Shown piece by piece: positions 8,462 through 18,640 of a stretch of 64,000 bases of DNA. The translations under genes and the position numbers were made by a program. A model generated the notes under the pieces. That model did no database searches, was not told where the DNA came from, and worked only from the letters and a program-made list of their open reading frames with translations. Source of the stretch: Paenibacillus sonchi (GTDB taxonomy: Bacteria; Bacillota; Bacilli; Paenibacillales; Paenibacillaceae); assembly GCF_016772475.1 (NCBI RefSeq), contig NZ_CP068595.1, forward strand, positions 5,952,001-6,016,000, given 5' to 3'. Numbering within the stretch: position 1 is the stretch's first letter; each line of letters opens with the position of its first letter.

Positions 8462-9934
8462 TTATATTTCAGAGTTCGGCCCATCGTTCAGATCCGTCAT
8501 CATATGCTCGGCAATCAGCTGCTGTTTGCGGGTCCAAACCAATTCGCTCAGATTCACACGGTACACTTCGGGATTCAGCTTGCGCAAATACTCCGGCCAG
8601 AACAAATCAATCTGTTCCTGATGGTAACGGCGGATTTCATCCAGCACCGGCAGCTTGTAGACCTGGAACCCGTTCACAAAAATCGGTTCCAGCATCGATA
8701 CCGCCTCGTATTTCTCCACATATTTCTGCAGATACGGATGCAGCGGATTGAACAGCTTCAAGCGTCTACCGCTGCGCGGTTCCTGCTCGCCAGGGAAGCT
8801 GATGTAATCGGCCAAGGCCTTGCCTTTGGGGCCGACGATCCGGAAGACTTCCTTTTTGCCGGGCGTAGATACTTTCTCCGGGTTGGAGGATATCTTGATC
8901 GTCGGCACCATTTCACCGGCAGGCGATTCAATCTCGACAAGCTTGTACACACCGCCCAAGGAAGGCTGGTCTGAGGCTGTGATGAGCTGTGTGCCGACAC
9001 CCCATGTGTCAATTGCCGCTCCTTGCGATTTCAAGTTCATGATCGTATTTTCGTCCAGATCATTGGAGGCTACGATCTTCACATAGTCCAAACCTGCCTC
9101 ATCCAGCATTTTACGCGCCTGAATGGACAAATAAGCCAAGTCACCGCTGTCCAGCCGGATGGCGTTCATCCGCTTGCCCGCCGCTTCCAGCATCTTCGCT
9201 GTATTGATCGCATGCGGCACACCGCTGCGGAGGGTATCAAAGGTATCCACCAGCAGGGTAACGCCATCCGGCATCACCTTGGCATACGCATCGAAGGCCT
9301 CCTGCTCGCTGGCAAAGCTCTGTACCCAGGAATGGGCATGGGTGCCCTTGGTGGGAATGCCGAATTTCTTGCCGGCAAGCATGTTCGAGGTGGCATGAAA
9401 GCCGCTTATATAAGCCGCGCGGGCGCCCCAGACAGCCGCATCTGCTTCCTGCGCGCGCCGGGTCCCGAACTCCAGCAGCGTATCCTTCGGGGCCACCTGC
9501 TTAATCCGGGATGCCTTGGTGGCGATCAGGGTCTGGTAGTTCATGAAATTCAGGATGGCCGTCTCTACGAGCTGCGCCTCCATGATGGTGCCCTCAACCC
9601 GGACCAGCGGTTCATCCGGGAAAACCAGCGCCCCCTCTTTCATGGAATAGATACTGCCCTGGAAATGGAACTGCAGCAGTTCCTCCAGAAAAGCAGGCGC
9701 ATAGTTCTCTTCCTGCTCCGACAGGTAGCGGATATCCTCTTCCGTAAAACGCAGCTCAGAGATATATTGGGTGATGCGCTCCAGCCCGGCGAATACGGCA
9801 AAGCCGTTGCCGAACGGAAGCTTGCGGAAATAGGCTTCGAACACCGCTCTCCGCTTATGGCTTCCATTCACCCAGTGGGCGTACATCATATTGATCTGAT
9901 ATTTGTCTGTATGTAGAGCAAGTTCTCTCCTCAA
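8462..9934 (-). CDS. pncB: Nicotinate phosphoribosyltransferase
   Basis: This 490-residue enzyme converts nicotinate and PRPP to nicotinate mononucleotide, the committed step of the Preiss-Handler NAD salvage route. Family segments are clear: the N-terminal LHTDKYQINMMYAHW, the central FGTRRAQEADAAVWGARAAYISGFHATSN containing the active-site histidine region, and VASNDLDENTIMNLKSQGA in the phosphate-binding barrel. The start is TTG at 9934, set by AGGAG at the right spacing and by the conserved N-terminus directly after it. It is last of three genes, 15 bp after the nicotinamidase, whose product it uses. Confidence 0.95.
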   Translation of the reverse strand: MRRELALHTDKYQINMMYAHWVNGSHKRRAVFEAYFRKLPFGNGFAVFAGLERITQYISELRFTEEDIRYLSEQEENYAPAFLEELLQFHFQGSIYSMKEGALVFPDEPLVRVEGTIMEAQLVETAILNFMNYQTLIATKASRIKQVAPKDTLLEFGTRRAQEADAAVWGARAAYISGFHATSNMLAGKKFGIPTKGTHAHSWVQSFASEQEAFDAYAKVMPDGVTLLVDTFDTLRSGVPHAINTAKMLEAAGKRMNAIRLDSGDLAYLSIQARKMLDEAGLDYVKIVASNDLDENTIMNLKSQGAAIDTWGVGTQLITASDQPSLGGVYKLVEIESPAGEMVPTIKISSNPEKVSTPGKKEVFRIVGPKGKALADYISFPGEQEPRSGRRLKLFNPLHPYLQKYVEKYEAVSMLEPIFVNGFQVYKLPVLDEIRRYHQEQIDLFWPEYLRKLNPEVYRVNLSELVWTRKQQLIAEHMMTDLNDGPNSEI

Positions 9935-9949
9935 ATCCTCATCTCCTAG

Positions 9950-10492
9950 CTATTCTTCTCTGACTACCTTCGCTCCGAGACTTCCGCTGAAATGTCCCAG
10001 CGCCCAGAGATGCCCTTCCGGATTGAAGCTGGCCACGGCATCCTTGTGAACGACAATGCTGAAACCCTTGTTATAGGCATCCACTGCCGTATGGAGGACA
10101 CAGATATCCGTGCAGACTCCGGCCAGGTGCAGTTCAGTAATGCCCCGTTCACGCAGCTTCAGCGTAAGGTCCGTGCCGCAAAAGGCACTGTAGCGCGTTT
10201 TGTCCATCCAATAGATGGAATCGCGGTTCTGTTCGTAAACGTCTTTGAGGCTGCCGTATAGCTCGCGGCCTGCGGTGCCCCGCAGATTATGCGGCGGGAA
10301 CAGCTTGGCCTCCGGATGGTAAGGATCATTCTCCTCGTGCAGATCCACCGCCATCACAACATAGTCGCCGCTGTCTACGAACGCCTGTGTCAGTTCGCTG
10401 ATCCGTGGTGCGATATCAATAGCGGGCTGTCCCACCGGCAGGCTGCCGTCCACAAAATCATTGGTGAAGTCAATTACGATCAAGGCTCTCAT
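9950..10492 (-). CDS. pncA: Nicotinamidase / isochorismatase-family cysteine hydrolase
   Basis: This 180-residue hydrolase probably deamidates nicotinamide to nicotinate. The catalytic triad of the family is visible: D8 in LIVIDFTNDF, a lysine in WMDKTRYSAF, and the nucleophilic cysteine in GVCTDICVLHTAVDAY. Metal-ligand histidines are suggested in DLHEENDPYHPEAKLFPPH. The general isochorismatase fold has other activities, but its position between a Nudix/NrtR-like gene and pncB makes nicotinamidase the strong reading. The ATG at 10492 lies 12 bp after the stop of the Nudix gene. Confidence 0.88.
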   Translation of the reverse strand: MRALIVIDFTNDFVDGSLPVGQPAIDIAPRISELTQAFVDSGDYVVMAVDLHEENDPYHPEAKLFPPHNLRGTAGRELYGSLKDVYEQNRDSIYWMDKTRYSAFCGTDLTLKLRERGITELHLAGVCTDICVLHTAVDAYNKGFSIVVHKDAVASFNPEGHLWALGHFSGSLGAKVVREE

Positions 10493-10503
10493 TCCGGTAC
10501 CTC

Positions 10504-11274
10504 CTAAGTATAGATGGATAACAAAGGCTCATGATCCGTGAACATATAGAGCTGTGCCGGACGCTGCGAATACTGGTTGGAGCTGACCGGATTGCCGGCT
10601 TCATCCCGTACTTCTTTTAATATACCCTGACGGCTGCGGGTTGAAGTGATTTTGCGGATAAAATTAGGCTCCTTGAATTCAGGCACGACCGTCTGGATCA
10701 CCTGATACAGCTCGCTTAGTGTGAAATGGTGCGGCAGAAACTGCCGGGCAATCGTCGTTTGCAGCATTTGCTGCTGAATCCGCAGGTAGGCATCGGTAAT
10801 AATGTCATGGTGGTCAAAAGCGAGCTCAAGCTCCTCAAGCGCTTCCTGCAGCGTGAACAGCCCCACCTCTCCCGCATCATCGGAAGCTTGTCTGTGCTCC
10901 AGCATCCATTCCTCCACCAGCGCAAAGAACGCATGGCTGATAATCCACCCGCGCGGATCGCGGCCAGGCTTGCTGTAGACACCCAGATATTCCAGATGTC
11001 CGCCGTCCACACCGGTTTCTTCCTTCAGCTCACGGGTTGCGGCATCATAGATGGATTCATCTTCCTGGCAAAAGCCCCCCGGCAGCGCCCACATCCCGGC
11101 ATATGGCCATTTTTTGCGTTTGACCAGCATCACCTTCAGTTCGCGCAGCGGAAGTGTCTTGGTGACGGTCTTCCGCTCGCGTTTGGTTAGCGTAAACATG
11201 ACGATATCGGCCGGAACCCCATCCGGTGTGCGGTATTTTTTGACGTTATAGGTTTGTTCCTCGTTCTCGCTCAC
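10504..11274 (-). CDS. Nudix hydrolase with C-terminal winged helix (NrtR-like)
   Basis: Residues about 20-165 form a Nudix domain with a full Nudix box (GGFCQEDESIYDAATRELKEETGV, quoted as key residues: G, E, RE, EE, G), so hydrolase activity towards ADP-ribose or related nucleotides is possible. The C-terminal part (about 170-256, FTLSELYQVIQTVVPEF and NFIRKITSTRSRQGILKEV) matches the winged helix that follows the Nudix domain in NrtR regulators of NAD genes and in related ADP-ribose pyrophosphatases. It is first of three NAD salvage genes. The start is GTG at 11274 after AAAGGA. Whether it regulates, hydrolyses or does both is not settled by sequence. Confidence 0.8.
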   Translation of the reverse strand: MSENEEQTYNVKKYRTPDGVPADIVMFTLTKRERKTVTKTLPLRELKVMLVKRKKWPYAGMWALPGGFCQEDESIYDAATRELKEETGVDGGHLEYLGVYSKPGRDPRGWIISHAFFALVEEWMLEHRQASDDAGEVGLFTLQEALEELELAFDHHDIITDAYLRIQQQMLQTTIARQFLPHHFTLSELYQVIQTVVPEFKEPNFIRKITSTRSRQGILKEVRDEAGNPVSSNQYSQRPAQLYMFTDHEPLLSIYT

Positions 11275-11325
11275 AATGAATCATCCTTTGCCGCTGCTTA
11301 TTTAATAATTGGTTGCATTCTTGAT

Positions 11326-11778
11326 TTAATCCCCGCAGGTTGAAGGAGGAGCTTCCGTACCCGCTTCTACATTGATTTTCTCGGAGACGGTGTCCCGGAT
11401 CACAGAAATCACCAGCTGCAGCAGATAGTTGATGTCGCTCTGGCTCTGCTGGAACTCATTGACAACCGGAATTTCGTCGATCTCATCCTGCAGCACTTCA
11501 ATTTCGCGCTCGATTTTGGCGACCATTTCCTTGTTCTTAAAGCTTTCGAAGGCCACAATCTCTTTCTGCTTCTTCTTGATGGCTGAAATGAGGCTCTGCA
11601 CCCGTTCATGATTCTGAATCTTTTGTTCAGCCTGCTGGAAGTGCTTCACTTCCTCGCTGGTGGAAATGAGTGAAGCAAGCTCCTTGGCTTTGCCCATGAT
11701 ATCCTCCCGCACAATCAGGTCACGGGTATTGTAGGTCTGCATGCCGTAATCGTTCAGACGCGGTTCTTCCTGGCTCAC
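11326..11778 (-). CDS. ricA: RicA (YmcA/YlbF-family) cell-fate and mRNA-processing regulator
   Basis: This 150-residue, mostly helical protein belongs to the YlbF/YmcA family. In Bacillus, RicA with RicF and RicT forms an iron-sulfur complex that assists RNase Y-dependent mRNA processing and affects sporulation, competence and biofilm formation. The core EEVKHFQQAEQKIQNHERVQ and IPVVNEFQQSQSDINYLLQL aligns well with Bacillus YmcA, and a cysteine lies near the C-terminus (STCGD). The gene follows miaB by 24 bp, the same order as ymcB-ymcA in Bacillus. The start is taken as GTG at 11778; the ATG at residue 13 would remove a non-conserved leader. Confidence 0.85.
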   Translation of the reverse strand: MSQEEPRLNDYGMQTYNTRDLIVREDIMGKAKELASLISTSEEVKHFQQAEQKIQNHERVQSLISAIKKKQKEIVAFESFKNKEMVAKIEREIEVLQDEIDEIPVVNEFQQSQSDINYLLQLVISVIRDTVSEKINVEAGTEAPPSTCGD

Positions 11779-11802
11779 TGCTATCGCCCCATTCCTCTAT
11801 GA

Positions 11803-13410
11803 TTATAGAATTGACACGGCCTCTGCCACGCAATCTCCCTTGATGTACCATGTCTTCGTATCCGTAATTCTAACCTGCACAAAGGTGCCGATCAGCTCCT
11901 TCGGCCCTTCAAAATGCACCAGCTTGTTGGCCCGGCTGCGGCCGGACAGCACATTCGAATTGTTTTTGCTCTCGCCTTCCACAAGCACTTCGACGGTCTC
12001 GCCAAGCATCCGGTCATTGCTGACCCGGCTCTGCTCCTTAATCAGATCATTCAAGCGCTGCAGGCGTTCACTCTTCACCTCTGGCGGCACATTATCCTCC
12101 ATCGAGGCTGCCGGCGTCCCTTCGCGCGGGGAATAAATGAAGGTATATGCCATATCATAGCCCACTTCGCGCACCAGCGACAGTGTCTCTTCGAACTGCT
12201 CTTCGGTTTCGCCGGGGAAACCGACAATAATATCGGTCGTCAGCACGGCGTCCGGGACACTCGCCTTGATCTTCCGGACAAGTTCCAGATACGTCTCGCG
12301 GCTGTATTTACGGCTCATTTTCTTCAGCACGGCTGTGCTTCCCGACTGCACCGGCAGGTGGATATGCTCCGTCAGGTTGCCGCCTTTGCCGAGCACCTCA
12401 ATCAATCTATCGTCAAAGTCACGGGGATGCGAGGTCATGAAGCGGATGCGGGGAATATCGATCTTCCGCATATCGTCCATCAGGTCCCCGAATGTATAGT
12501 CTATATCTGTGAAATCCTTGCCGTAGGCATTTACATTCTGCCCCAGCAGAGTGACTTCCTTGAAGCCTTGGCGGGCCAGCTCCCGCATCTCGGCAATCAC
12601 GTCTTCAGGCCGGCGGCTGCGCTCTTTGCCCCGTGTGAACGGCACGATGCAATAGGTGCAGAATTTATCGCAGCCGTACATGATATTCACCCAGGCGCGC
12701 ATGCCCTCCCGTTTTTTCGGCAGGTTCTCAATAATGTCGCCTTCCTTCGACCAGACCTCCACGACCAGTTCTTTGCTGAAATACGCTTCCTTGACCAGCT
12801 GCGGCAGGCGGTGAATGTTATGGGTGCCGAAGATCATATCCACGAAGCCGTGCTTGGACATAATCCGGTTGACCACGCCTTCCTCCTGGGACATGCAGCC
12901 GCAGACCCCAAGCAGCAGGCCCGGCTTCTCCAGCTTCAGATTTTTGAGATGGCCAAGCTCCCCGAACACCTTATCTTCGGCATTCTCACGGATAGCACAA
13001 GTGTTCAGCAGAATGATGTCCGCCATGTTGCGGTCCTCGGTGCCCAGGTAGCCCATCTGCTCCAGAAGCCCCTTCATGGTCTCGGTATCATGCTCATTCA
13101 TCTGGCAGCCGTAGGTGGCTATCGAGTAATAATGCTGCTTGTGGCGGTTGATCTCTCTGAACTCTTCCATAATCTTATTCGTTTCCGCATTGTCGAAATC
13201 AATAACCTCTATATCCTGCTTGCCCCGGCGTTTGCCTTCCTTGTAATCCGGGTTGGAGTTGATCTGAACCGTCCGGCCCTTGATCCGGTAGGTCGTCTTG
13301 CCTTCTTCCTCACTGATGACTTTGGCATCAGAGAAATCAAAATACTTGGAGTAATCCTTCGAACCACCCTTGCCGGATTTTAAGTCCGGTGAGTTATTCT
13401 CCGTCGTCAT
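11803..13410 (-). CDS. miaB: tRNA-2-methylthio-N6-dimethylallyladenosine synthase
   Basis: This radical-SAM methylthiotransferase adds a 2-methylthio group to i6A37 in tRNAs. It has 535 residues: a Bacillus-like N-terminal extension, the methylthiotransferase domain with three conserved cysteines ([31 protein letters not shown]), the radical-SAM motif CDKFCTYC, and a C-terminal TRAM domain. The open frame extends 71 codons further upstream, but the ATG at 13410 has AAAGGA at good spacing and the extension is not conserved. ricA follows in the same operon. Confidence 0.95.
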   Translation of the reverse strand: MTTENNSPDLKSGKGGSKDYSKYFDFSDAKVISEEEGKTTYRIKGRTVQINSNPDYKEGKRRGKQDIEVIDFDNAETNKIMEEFREINRHKQHYYSIATYGCQMNEHDTETMKGLLEQMGYLGTEDRNMADIILLNTCAIRENAEDKVFGELGHLKNLKLEKPGLLLGVCGCMSQEEGVVNRIMSKHGFVDMIFGTHNIHRLPQLVKEAYFSKELVVEVWSKEGDIIENLPKKREGMRAWVNIMYGCDKFCTYCIVPFTRGKERSRRPEDVIAEMRELARQGFKEVTLLGQNVNAYGKDFTDIDYTFGDLMDDMRKIDIPRIRFMTSHPRDFDDRLIEVLGKGGNLTEHIHLPVQSGSTAVLKKMSRKYSRETYLELVRKIKASVPDAVLTTDIIVGFPGETEEQFEETLSLVREVGYDMAYTFIYSPREGTPAASMEDNVPPEVKSERLQRLNDLIKEQSRVSNDRMLGETVEVLVEGESKNNSNVLSGRSRANKLVHFEGPKELIGTFVQVRITDTKTWYIKGDCVAEAVSIL

Positions 13411-13642
13411 GGTTTCACGTCCTTTATTCATGAAGCTCTGCAGCATTTGCAAGGCTAATTTTGTAATACTCAAGTAAAAATTATAGCATAAATCAGCCAT
13501 TCCGGTAATCGGTGGGCGGCAGGCCATTATATTTGTTGAATCGGCCGCCTCCGGCCTACCCTCGCCGTCATATGCTGAAGCAAGCCGCACTGGACCCGCG
13601 AACTCAAAGCTGCGATTCTCCATGAATGGAACAATTGATCAA

Positions 13643-13669
13643 AAAACCGCCCTGTTCGGGGGCGGTTTT
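13643..13669. terminator. Bidirectional terminator between miaB and the flavin oxidoreductase
   Basis: A stem of about ten base pairs (AAAACCGCCC pairing with GGGCGGTTTT) is flanked by A and T runs, so it can act on both strands. It lies 30 bp after the old-yellow-enzyme stop at 13700 on the minus strand. Confidence 0.75.
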
Positions 13670-13699
13670 CAAGGCAAAGCTGTTATCCTGCTTGTATGA

Positions 13700-14793
13700 T
13701 TAATAAAGTGTTCTCGTCGCTTCGGGAGTAAAAGCAATAATTTCGTCTTTTTGGCCGCTCTGCACCTTGGCTGGCCATGCAGGATCACTAATGAGTGCTC
13801 TGCCGACAGCTACAAGATCGAACTCTGCCTTCTCCAGCTTCTCCATCAGCCGGTCCAGATTGTCTTCTTCATTTTGTTCTGTTACTGCGGAACCAAACTC
13901 ACTGTTCAGCCCTACCGAACCTACGGTAATCGTAGGTTTGCCGGTGATTTTCTTCGTCCATCCGGCCAGATTCAGCTCGGAGCCTTCAAATTCCGGCAGC
14001 CAGAAACGGCGCGTGGAGCAGTGGAAAATGTCTACGCCTGCATTGCTTAGCGGAGTCAGGAACCGGGCCAGTTCCTCCGGCGTCTGTGCCAGCTTGGCCG
14101 CATAGTCCCCGGCCTTCCACTGCGAGAAACGGAGAATGATCGGGAAATCCGGCCCTACCGCACGGCGGCATGCATCGATGATTTCAACGGCAAACGTTGT
14201 CCGTGCCTCCAGGTCGCCGCCGTACTCATCGGTGCGTTTGTTGGTTTTCTCCAGAAAAATTGATCGATCAGATATCCATGCGCCCCGTGCAGCTCAATGC
14301 CGTCAAAGCCCACAGCCTTGGCATCCGCCGCTGCCTGCGCAAAAGCAGCGACAATCCCGCTGATTTCCTGCTTGGTCATCAGTTCTGTAATCTTCTCACC
14401 GGCCAGGTTCAGCCCGGAAGGACCGACCGGCAGCGCGTCCACATTCGGCAGCTCGCCAATGGTACGGGCCATGCCGACATGCCAGAGCTGCGGAACGATT
14501 TTGCCCCCGGCAGCATGAACCTCTTCCACCACTTTTGCCCAGCCCTTCAGCGAGGCTTCACCGTGGATATTCGGGATATTCTGGTGGCTGACGGCTGAAG
14601 GATGATTGATGGCCGTCCCTTCTGTAACAATCAATCCGACTCCGCCTTCGGCACGGCGGCGGTAATAAGCAGCAACATCCTCACCCGGAACGCCATCGGG
14701 CGAAAACACACGGGTCATAGGGGCCATCACGATACGGTTGGCAAGTGTCAGGCTTCCTGCCTGAAAAGGGGCAAACAATTTATCGGTGTTCAT
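13700..14793 (-). pseudogene. NADH:flavin oxidoreductase / old yellow enzyme, single-base frameshift
   Basis: This FMN enzyme reduces activated C=C bonds with NAD(P)H. The N-terminal half is clear (LFAPFQAGSLTLANRIVMAPMTR, PQLWHVGMA, and the HGAHGYLIDQFFW active-site segment). After FFW the frame changes near 14249-14252. Adding one G (TGGAG to TGGGAG on the coding strand) restores WEKTNKRTDEYGG and continues through ILRFSQWK, GRALISDPAWP and a stop at 13700. The repaired length, 364 residues, is normal. The ATG at 14793 follows GGAGG. Because nothing else is damaged, a base-calling error is as likely as a real mutation. Confidence 0.85.
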
Positions 14794-14894
14794 ATCCAGC
14801 CTCCATTTCACAATATAATTACTTTAAGTAAGCATATTATGCCTTTTGCAGCGGGCAAAAGCAAATGAGGTATCCCATATTTATCCATAAAAAA

Positions 14895-14925
14895 CCGGGA
14901 CACCGCAGTTACCTGCTTATCCCGG
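14895..14925 (-). terminator. Terminator after the rhamnose operon
   Basis: The stem CCGGGA..TCCCGG with a long loop is followed on the minus strand by six T. It lies 42 bp after the rhaD stop. Confidence 0.75.
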
Positions 14926-14966
14926 CTCTTAAATCAAAGATAATCTGTGTATGCTCTAAATAAGTT

Positions 14967-15812
14967 CTATACTTCCAAAATCCCGGCTTTTGGGGTCACG
15001 CGGAATGCCGCAGCCAAATCGGCCAGCTGCCGGTCCGTGATCTTCTGCTTGATTTCTCTGCCGCCGATCAGGTTGTAGACAATTGCCGCTTTTTCAATCG
15101 TTTCCACCAGGCCAAAGGTTGCATCCATCGTTGCACCGGTAACAAAAATGCCATGCTGCGGCCAGATCACTACGCGGTAATCTTTCATTTTGTCGGCGGT
15201 TGCCCGGCCGATTTCACTGCTGCCCGGAACCATCCAAGGAATGACGCTGACCCCGTCCGGGAAGACGACGAGGCATTCGGTGCACATTTGCCACAGGGTT
15301 TTGGTGAATTTCAGCTCATCCAGGTCATGGGTGAAGGTCATGGCGATGACATTCGTGGCATGGGTATGCAGCACAATGCGGTGTGACGGATCTACCTTCA
15401 GCCGTTCAATGTGGCTCATAAAATGTGAAGGCAGCTCGCTCGTCGGCACTGCGCCGTTCCGGAGACCCCACAGCACTTCTACGCTCTCCCCGCTGCCGCT
15501 GACACGCAGCACACCGAGATTCGCTTCGGGATCTTTGATCACGTTGCGGAAATATTTGCCCGAACCTGTGACAATGAAATATTTACCGGCTAGCTCCTGT
15601 ACAGGAAAAGTTAGCTTAATCGTCCGCAGCGGCTCCCGGATGCTAATATATTTGGCTACCTCTTCTTCATCCAGCAGGCAGCTCACATTGCCGCCGTTCA
15701 GCTCATCCCAGCCCAGTGACCACATGTGGTGGGTGATTTCAGACATCTCCCGGATAAACGGCGCTTCCACGCTTGCGATATAACCTTTGGATTCAATTAC
15801 GGATGTGCTCAT
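14967..15812 (-). CDS. rhaD: L-rhamnulose-1-phosphate aldolase
   Basis: The enzyme splits L-rhamnulose 1-phosphate into dihydroxyacetone phosphate and L-lactaldehyde. The 281-residue protein has the class II aldolase pattern: [14 protein letters not shown] near the N-terminus, then the zinc-binding HTHATN and a later [10 protein letters not shown] histidine, with the usual catalytic glutamate region GSSEIGRAT. The open frame extends 27 codons further, but the ATG at 15812 has AAAGGAG at good spacing. It is the last gene of the rhamnose operon. Confidence 0.93.
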   Translation of the reverse strand: MSTSVIESKGYIASVEAPFIREMSEITHHMWSLGWDELNGGNVSCLLDEEEVAKYISIREPLRTIKLTFPVQELAGKYFIVTGSGKYFRNVIKDPEANLGVLRVSGSGESVEVLWGLRNGAVPTSELPSHFMSHIERLKVDPSHRIVLHTHATNVIAMTFTHDLDELKFTKTLWQMCTECLVVFPDGVSVIPWMVPGSSEIGRATADKMKDYRVVIWPQHGIFVTGATMDATFGLVETIEKAAIVYNLIGGREIKQKITDRQLADLAAAFRVTPKAGILEV

Positions 15813-15864
15813 ATGTGTTCTCTCCTTTATATACGAAGGCTCGGACTTCCGGCCGCAGCCGCCC

Positions 15865-17121
15865 TTATCTTGCAGCCAGCACTTCCTGCTCATAGCGCTT
15901 CACTTCAGCCAGCCACTGCTCGCGGACAGGTGTATTCTGCTGGGCACAGTAATAATCCCAGACGGCACCGAACGGATAGGACTTGAATTCCTCGGCCAGG
16001 GCCAGACGGGAGGTATAATCTCCAGCCAGCTCAACCGCCTTCAGCTCGGCCACCGGCTCCAGCATGGCCCGCAGCAGTGCCTTGATGGTATTGCGTGTGC
16101 CGATGACCCATGCGGCGATATGATTGATGCTGCCGTCAAAAAAGTCCAGGCCGATATTCGTGCGGCCCAGCAAATCTCCACGGATAAGCTCGCGGGCGAT
16201 TTCGAGCAACTCGTCATCCATGGTGACGACATGGTCGCTGTCCCAGCGGACCGGCCGGCTGACATGCAGCAGCAGCTGTTCACTGAACATCAGAATGGAG
16301 GACAGTTTATTGGAAATGACTTCGGTCGGATGGAAATGTCCGGCATCCAGGCAGATCGCCTTGCCCCGGGTCAGCCCATAGCCCATATAGAATTCATGAG
16401 AACCAACAACATAACTCTCTGAACCGATTCCAAACAGCTTGCTTTCTACCGCATCTATGTTGAACTTCGGATCAATCTCCTCACTGAACACTTCATCCAG
16501 CGATTCCTTCAGGCGCATGCGCGGAGCCAGCCGGTCCACCGGGGTATCCTTATAGCCGTCCGGCACCCAGAAATTCGTCACGCAGGGCTGCCCCAGCTCG
16601 CGGCCAAAATATTCAGCAATCCGGCGCGAAGCCTTGCAATGCCGGATCCAGAAGCTGCGGATCTCCTCGTCCGCATGGCTTAAGGTGAAGCCGTCTGCCG
16701 CTTTGGGATGGGAGAAGCAGGTCGGATTGAAATCCAGACCCAGCCCCTGTTCCTTGGCCCACTCGACCCAAGGCGCAAAATGGCGCGGCTCCAGTTCATC
16801 CAGATCCACCTGTTCATCCGTGTCCGCATAGATGGCATGCAGATTCACCTTGTGTTTGCCCGGAATCAGCGACAAGGCCTTCTCCAAATCCTTGCGCAGC
16901 TCATCCGGTGTACCGGAGCGTCCAGGATAGCTCCCGGTTACCGCAATGCCCCCGCTCAGCTCCTTATCCTTAAAAAGAAACCCTTTGACATCATCGCCCT
17001 GCCAGCAGTGCAATGAAATTTTGATCTGCGCCAGCTTCTCCAATACTTCATCCACATGGATTCCATGGGCTGCATAGACTTTCTTGGCCTCGTTATAACT
17101 ATTGATGATGTTCTGATCCAT
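15865..17121 (-). CDS. rhaA: L-rhamnose isomerase
   Basis: This enzyme interconverts L-rhamnose and L-rhamnulose, the first step of the pathway. It has 418 residues, the normal length, with the metal- and substrate-binding regions of the family: [41 protein letters not shown] and [23 protein letters not shown]. The ATG at 17121 follows AGGAGG; the 51-codon upstream extension of the frame overlaps rhaB and is not part of the protein. It sits 37 bp after rhaB. Confidence 0.96.
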   Translation of the reverse strand: MDQNIINSYNEAKKVYAAHGIHVDEVLEKLAQIKISLHCWQGDDVKGFLFKDKELSGGIAVTGSYPGRSGTPDELRKDLEKALSLIPGKHKVNLHAIYADTDEQVDLDELEPRHFAPWVEWAKEQGLGLDFNPTCFSHPKAADGFTLSHADEEIRSFWIRHCKASRRIAEYFGRELGQPCVTNFWVPDGYKDTPVDRLAPRMRLKESLDEVFSEEIDPKFNIDAVESKLFGIGSESYVVGSHEFYMGYGLTRGKAICLDAGHFHPTEVISNKLSSILMFSEQLLLHVSRPVRWDSDHVVTMDDELLEIARELIRGDLLGRTNIGLDFFDGSINHIAAWVIGTRNTIKALLRAMLEPVAELKAVELAGDYTSRLALAEEFKSYPFGAVWDYYCAQQNTPVREQWLAEVKRYEQEVLAAR

Positions 17122-17158
17122 GCTGCAACCTCCTAAAAGTGTGGTGAGCATCTGCTCC

Positions 17159-18613
17159 CTAATGGTGGTGAAGGGCCTCCCAGCGGTCCAGCAGCTCTTC
17201 CAGCTGCGGAACAGGGCGCGGGGTATATGAAGCCATGGGAAAAGAATTCCCGATGATCGCTCTGGCTTCGGCAATATTGGCTACACTGCCTGCATGAATC
17301 AGCTGAACCGCGAGATTTCCCAGTGCCGTTGACTCCGTGGGTCCGGCCAGCACCTCTCTGCCGGCCACATCGGCAGTCAGCTGGCACAGCAGCCCGTTGT
17401 TCGCCCCGCCGCCGACAATTTGCAGCACCTCCACCGCTGTTCCCGTAAGCTCTTCCAGCTCCTGCAGATAACTCCGGTAGGACAAAGCCAGGCTGTCGAA
17501 TATACAGCGTGCAAGTTGTCCCGGTGTTTCCGGGACAGGCTGGCCGCTCTCCGCACAGGCGGCGCGGATTTCCTCAATCATGTTGCCCGGATTGAGGAAA
17601 CGCGGCGCGTTGCACGGGATCAGGCTGCGGAAGCCTTCAGCTTCTCCGGCCAGCCGGGCCAGCTCAGCGAAGCTGTAGCGTTCACCGACCAGCCTGCGCA
17701 CCTCCTGAATCAGCCAGAGGCCCATGATATTCTTGAGGAACCGGTAGGTACCGTAGGCTCCCCATTCGTTGGTATAATTCGCCGCCATCGCCTTCGGATC
17801 GTTGATCGGCTGGTCAAGCTCCACACCCAGCAGCGACCAGGTGCCGCTGCTGATGTAAGCTGCAGACCGGCCTTTTTGCACAGGTACACCAAGCACTGCA
17901 GAGGCGGTGTCATGTGTGGCTGCACAGATCAACTGGCAGCGGGGCAGATCATACTGGCGGACAAGCGATTCCTGGACAAATCCAAGACTCTCACCCGGAG
18001 CTGTCAGCGGGGCAAACTGCTCTCTTCGCAAGTGAAGAAACGACAGCAGCCCGGAGTCGAAGTCGCCCGTCTGTAAATTCAGCAGTTGGGTGGTAGAGGC
18101 ATTCGTGACCTCATTGATCTTCCGCCCGCCTAATCTATAGTAGAGATAATCCGGCACCAGCAGAATTTGATCCGCTTGGGCCAGCTCTTTGCGGTCATGG
18201 GCATATAATTGATATAAGGTATTGAAGGTTAATTGCTGAATCCCTGTTTTGGCATACACTGTGTCAGGTGGAAGGATGGCGGCTACTTCCTCCATAACCC
18301 CCTCCGTACGGCGGTCACGGTAGGCATACACCTCCTTGATGCGGCTTCCAGCCGCATCAAGGAGTACATAATCCACCGCCCACGTATCGATGCCTAACGT
18401 ACACTCCGTGATGCCCAGTGCTTTGGCCTGGCGGAGTCCAACGATAATCTGATCAAATAAATAATCAATATCCCAGAAGCAGGAGCCGTCACGTTCTGTG
18501 AAGCCATTGCTGAAGCGGTGGATTTCCTCAAGGCTGAGCTTCCCCTCCTGAAGAGTCCCCAGCACCAGCCGGCCGCTGGAGGCGCCGATATCGACGGCGA
18601 TATGTTTGTTCAT
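17159..18613 (-). CDS. rhaB: Rhamnulokinase
   Basis: The enzyme phosphorylates L-rhamnulose with ATP. The 484-residue protein has the FGGY kinase layout: N-terminal phosphate loop [14 protein letters not shown], the [13 protein letters not shown] motif, the [11 protein letters not shown] sugar and catalytic region, and the C-terminal ATP-binding [17 protein letters not shown]. The ATG at 18613 follows AAGGAG. It is second in the operon, between the lactaldehyde reductase-like gene and rhaA. Confidence 0.95.
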   Translation of the reverse strand: MNKHIAVDIGASSGRLVLGTLQEGKLSLEEIHRFSNGFTERDGSCFWDIDYLFDQIIVGLRQAKALGITECTLGIDTWAVDYVLLDAAGSRIKEVYAYRDRRTEGVMEEVAAILPPDTVYAKTGIQQLTFNTLYQLYAHDRKELAQADQILLVPDYLYYRLGGRKINEVTNASTTQLLNLQTGDFDSGLLSFLHLRREQFAPLTAPGESLGFVQESLVRQYDLPRCQLICAATHDTASAVLGVPVQKGRSAAYISSGTWSLLGVELDQPINDPKAMAANYTNEWGAYGTYRFLKNIMGLWLIQEVRRLVGERYSFAELARLAGEAEGFRSLIPCNAPRFLNPGNMIEEIRAACAESGQPVPETPGQLARCIFDSLALSYRSYLQELEELTGTAVEVLQIVGGGANNGLLCQLTADVAGREVLAGPTESTALGNLAVQLIHAGSVANIAEARAIIGNSFPMASYTPRPVPQLEELLDRWEALHHH

Positions 18614-18640
18614 AGAAGCTCTCCTTACTTAGAGGTTGTT

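Noticed and set aside
9023..9916. A 297-codon plus-strand frame opposite pncB
   Set aside because: Antisense shadow of a clearly identified gene.
11914..13383. A 489-codon plus-strand open frame opposite miaB
   Set aside because: It is a shadow of the well-supported miaB gene, with no recognisable protein features.
13411..13623. 71-codon N-terminal extension of MiaB
   Set aside because: The ATG at 13410 has a good ribosome site and starts the conserved protein; the extension is unlike any MiaB.
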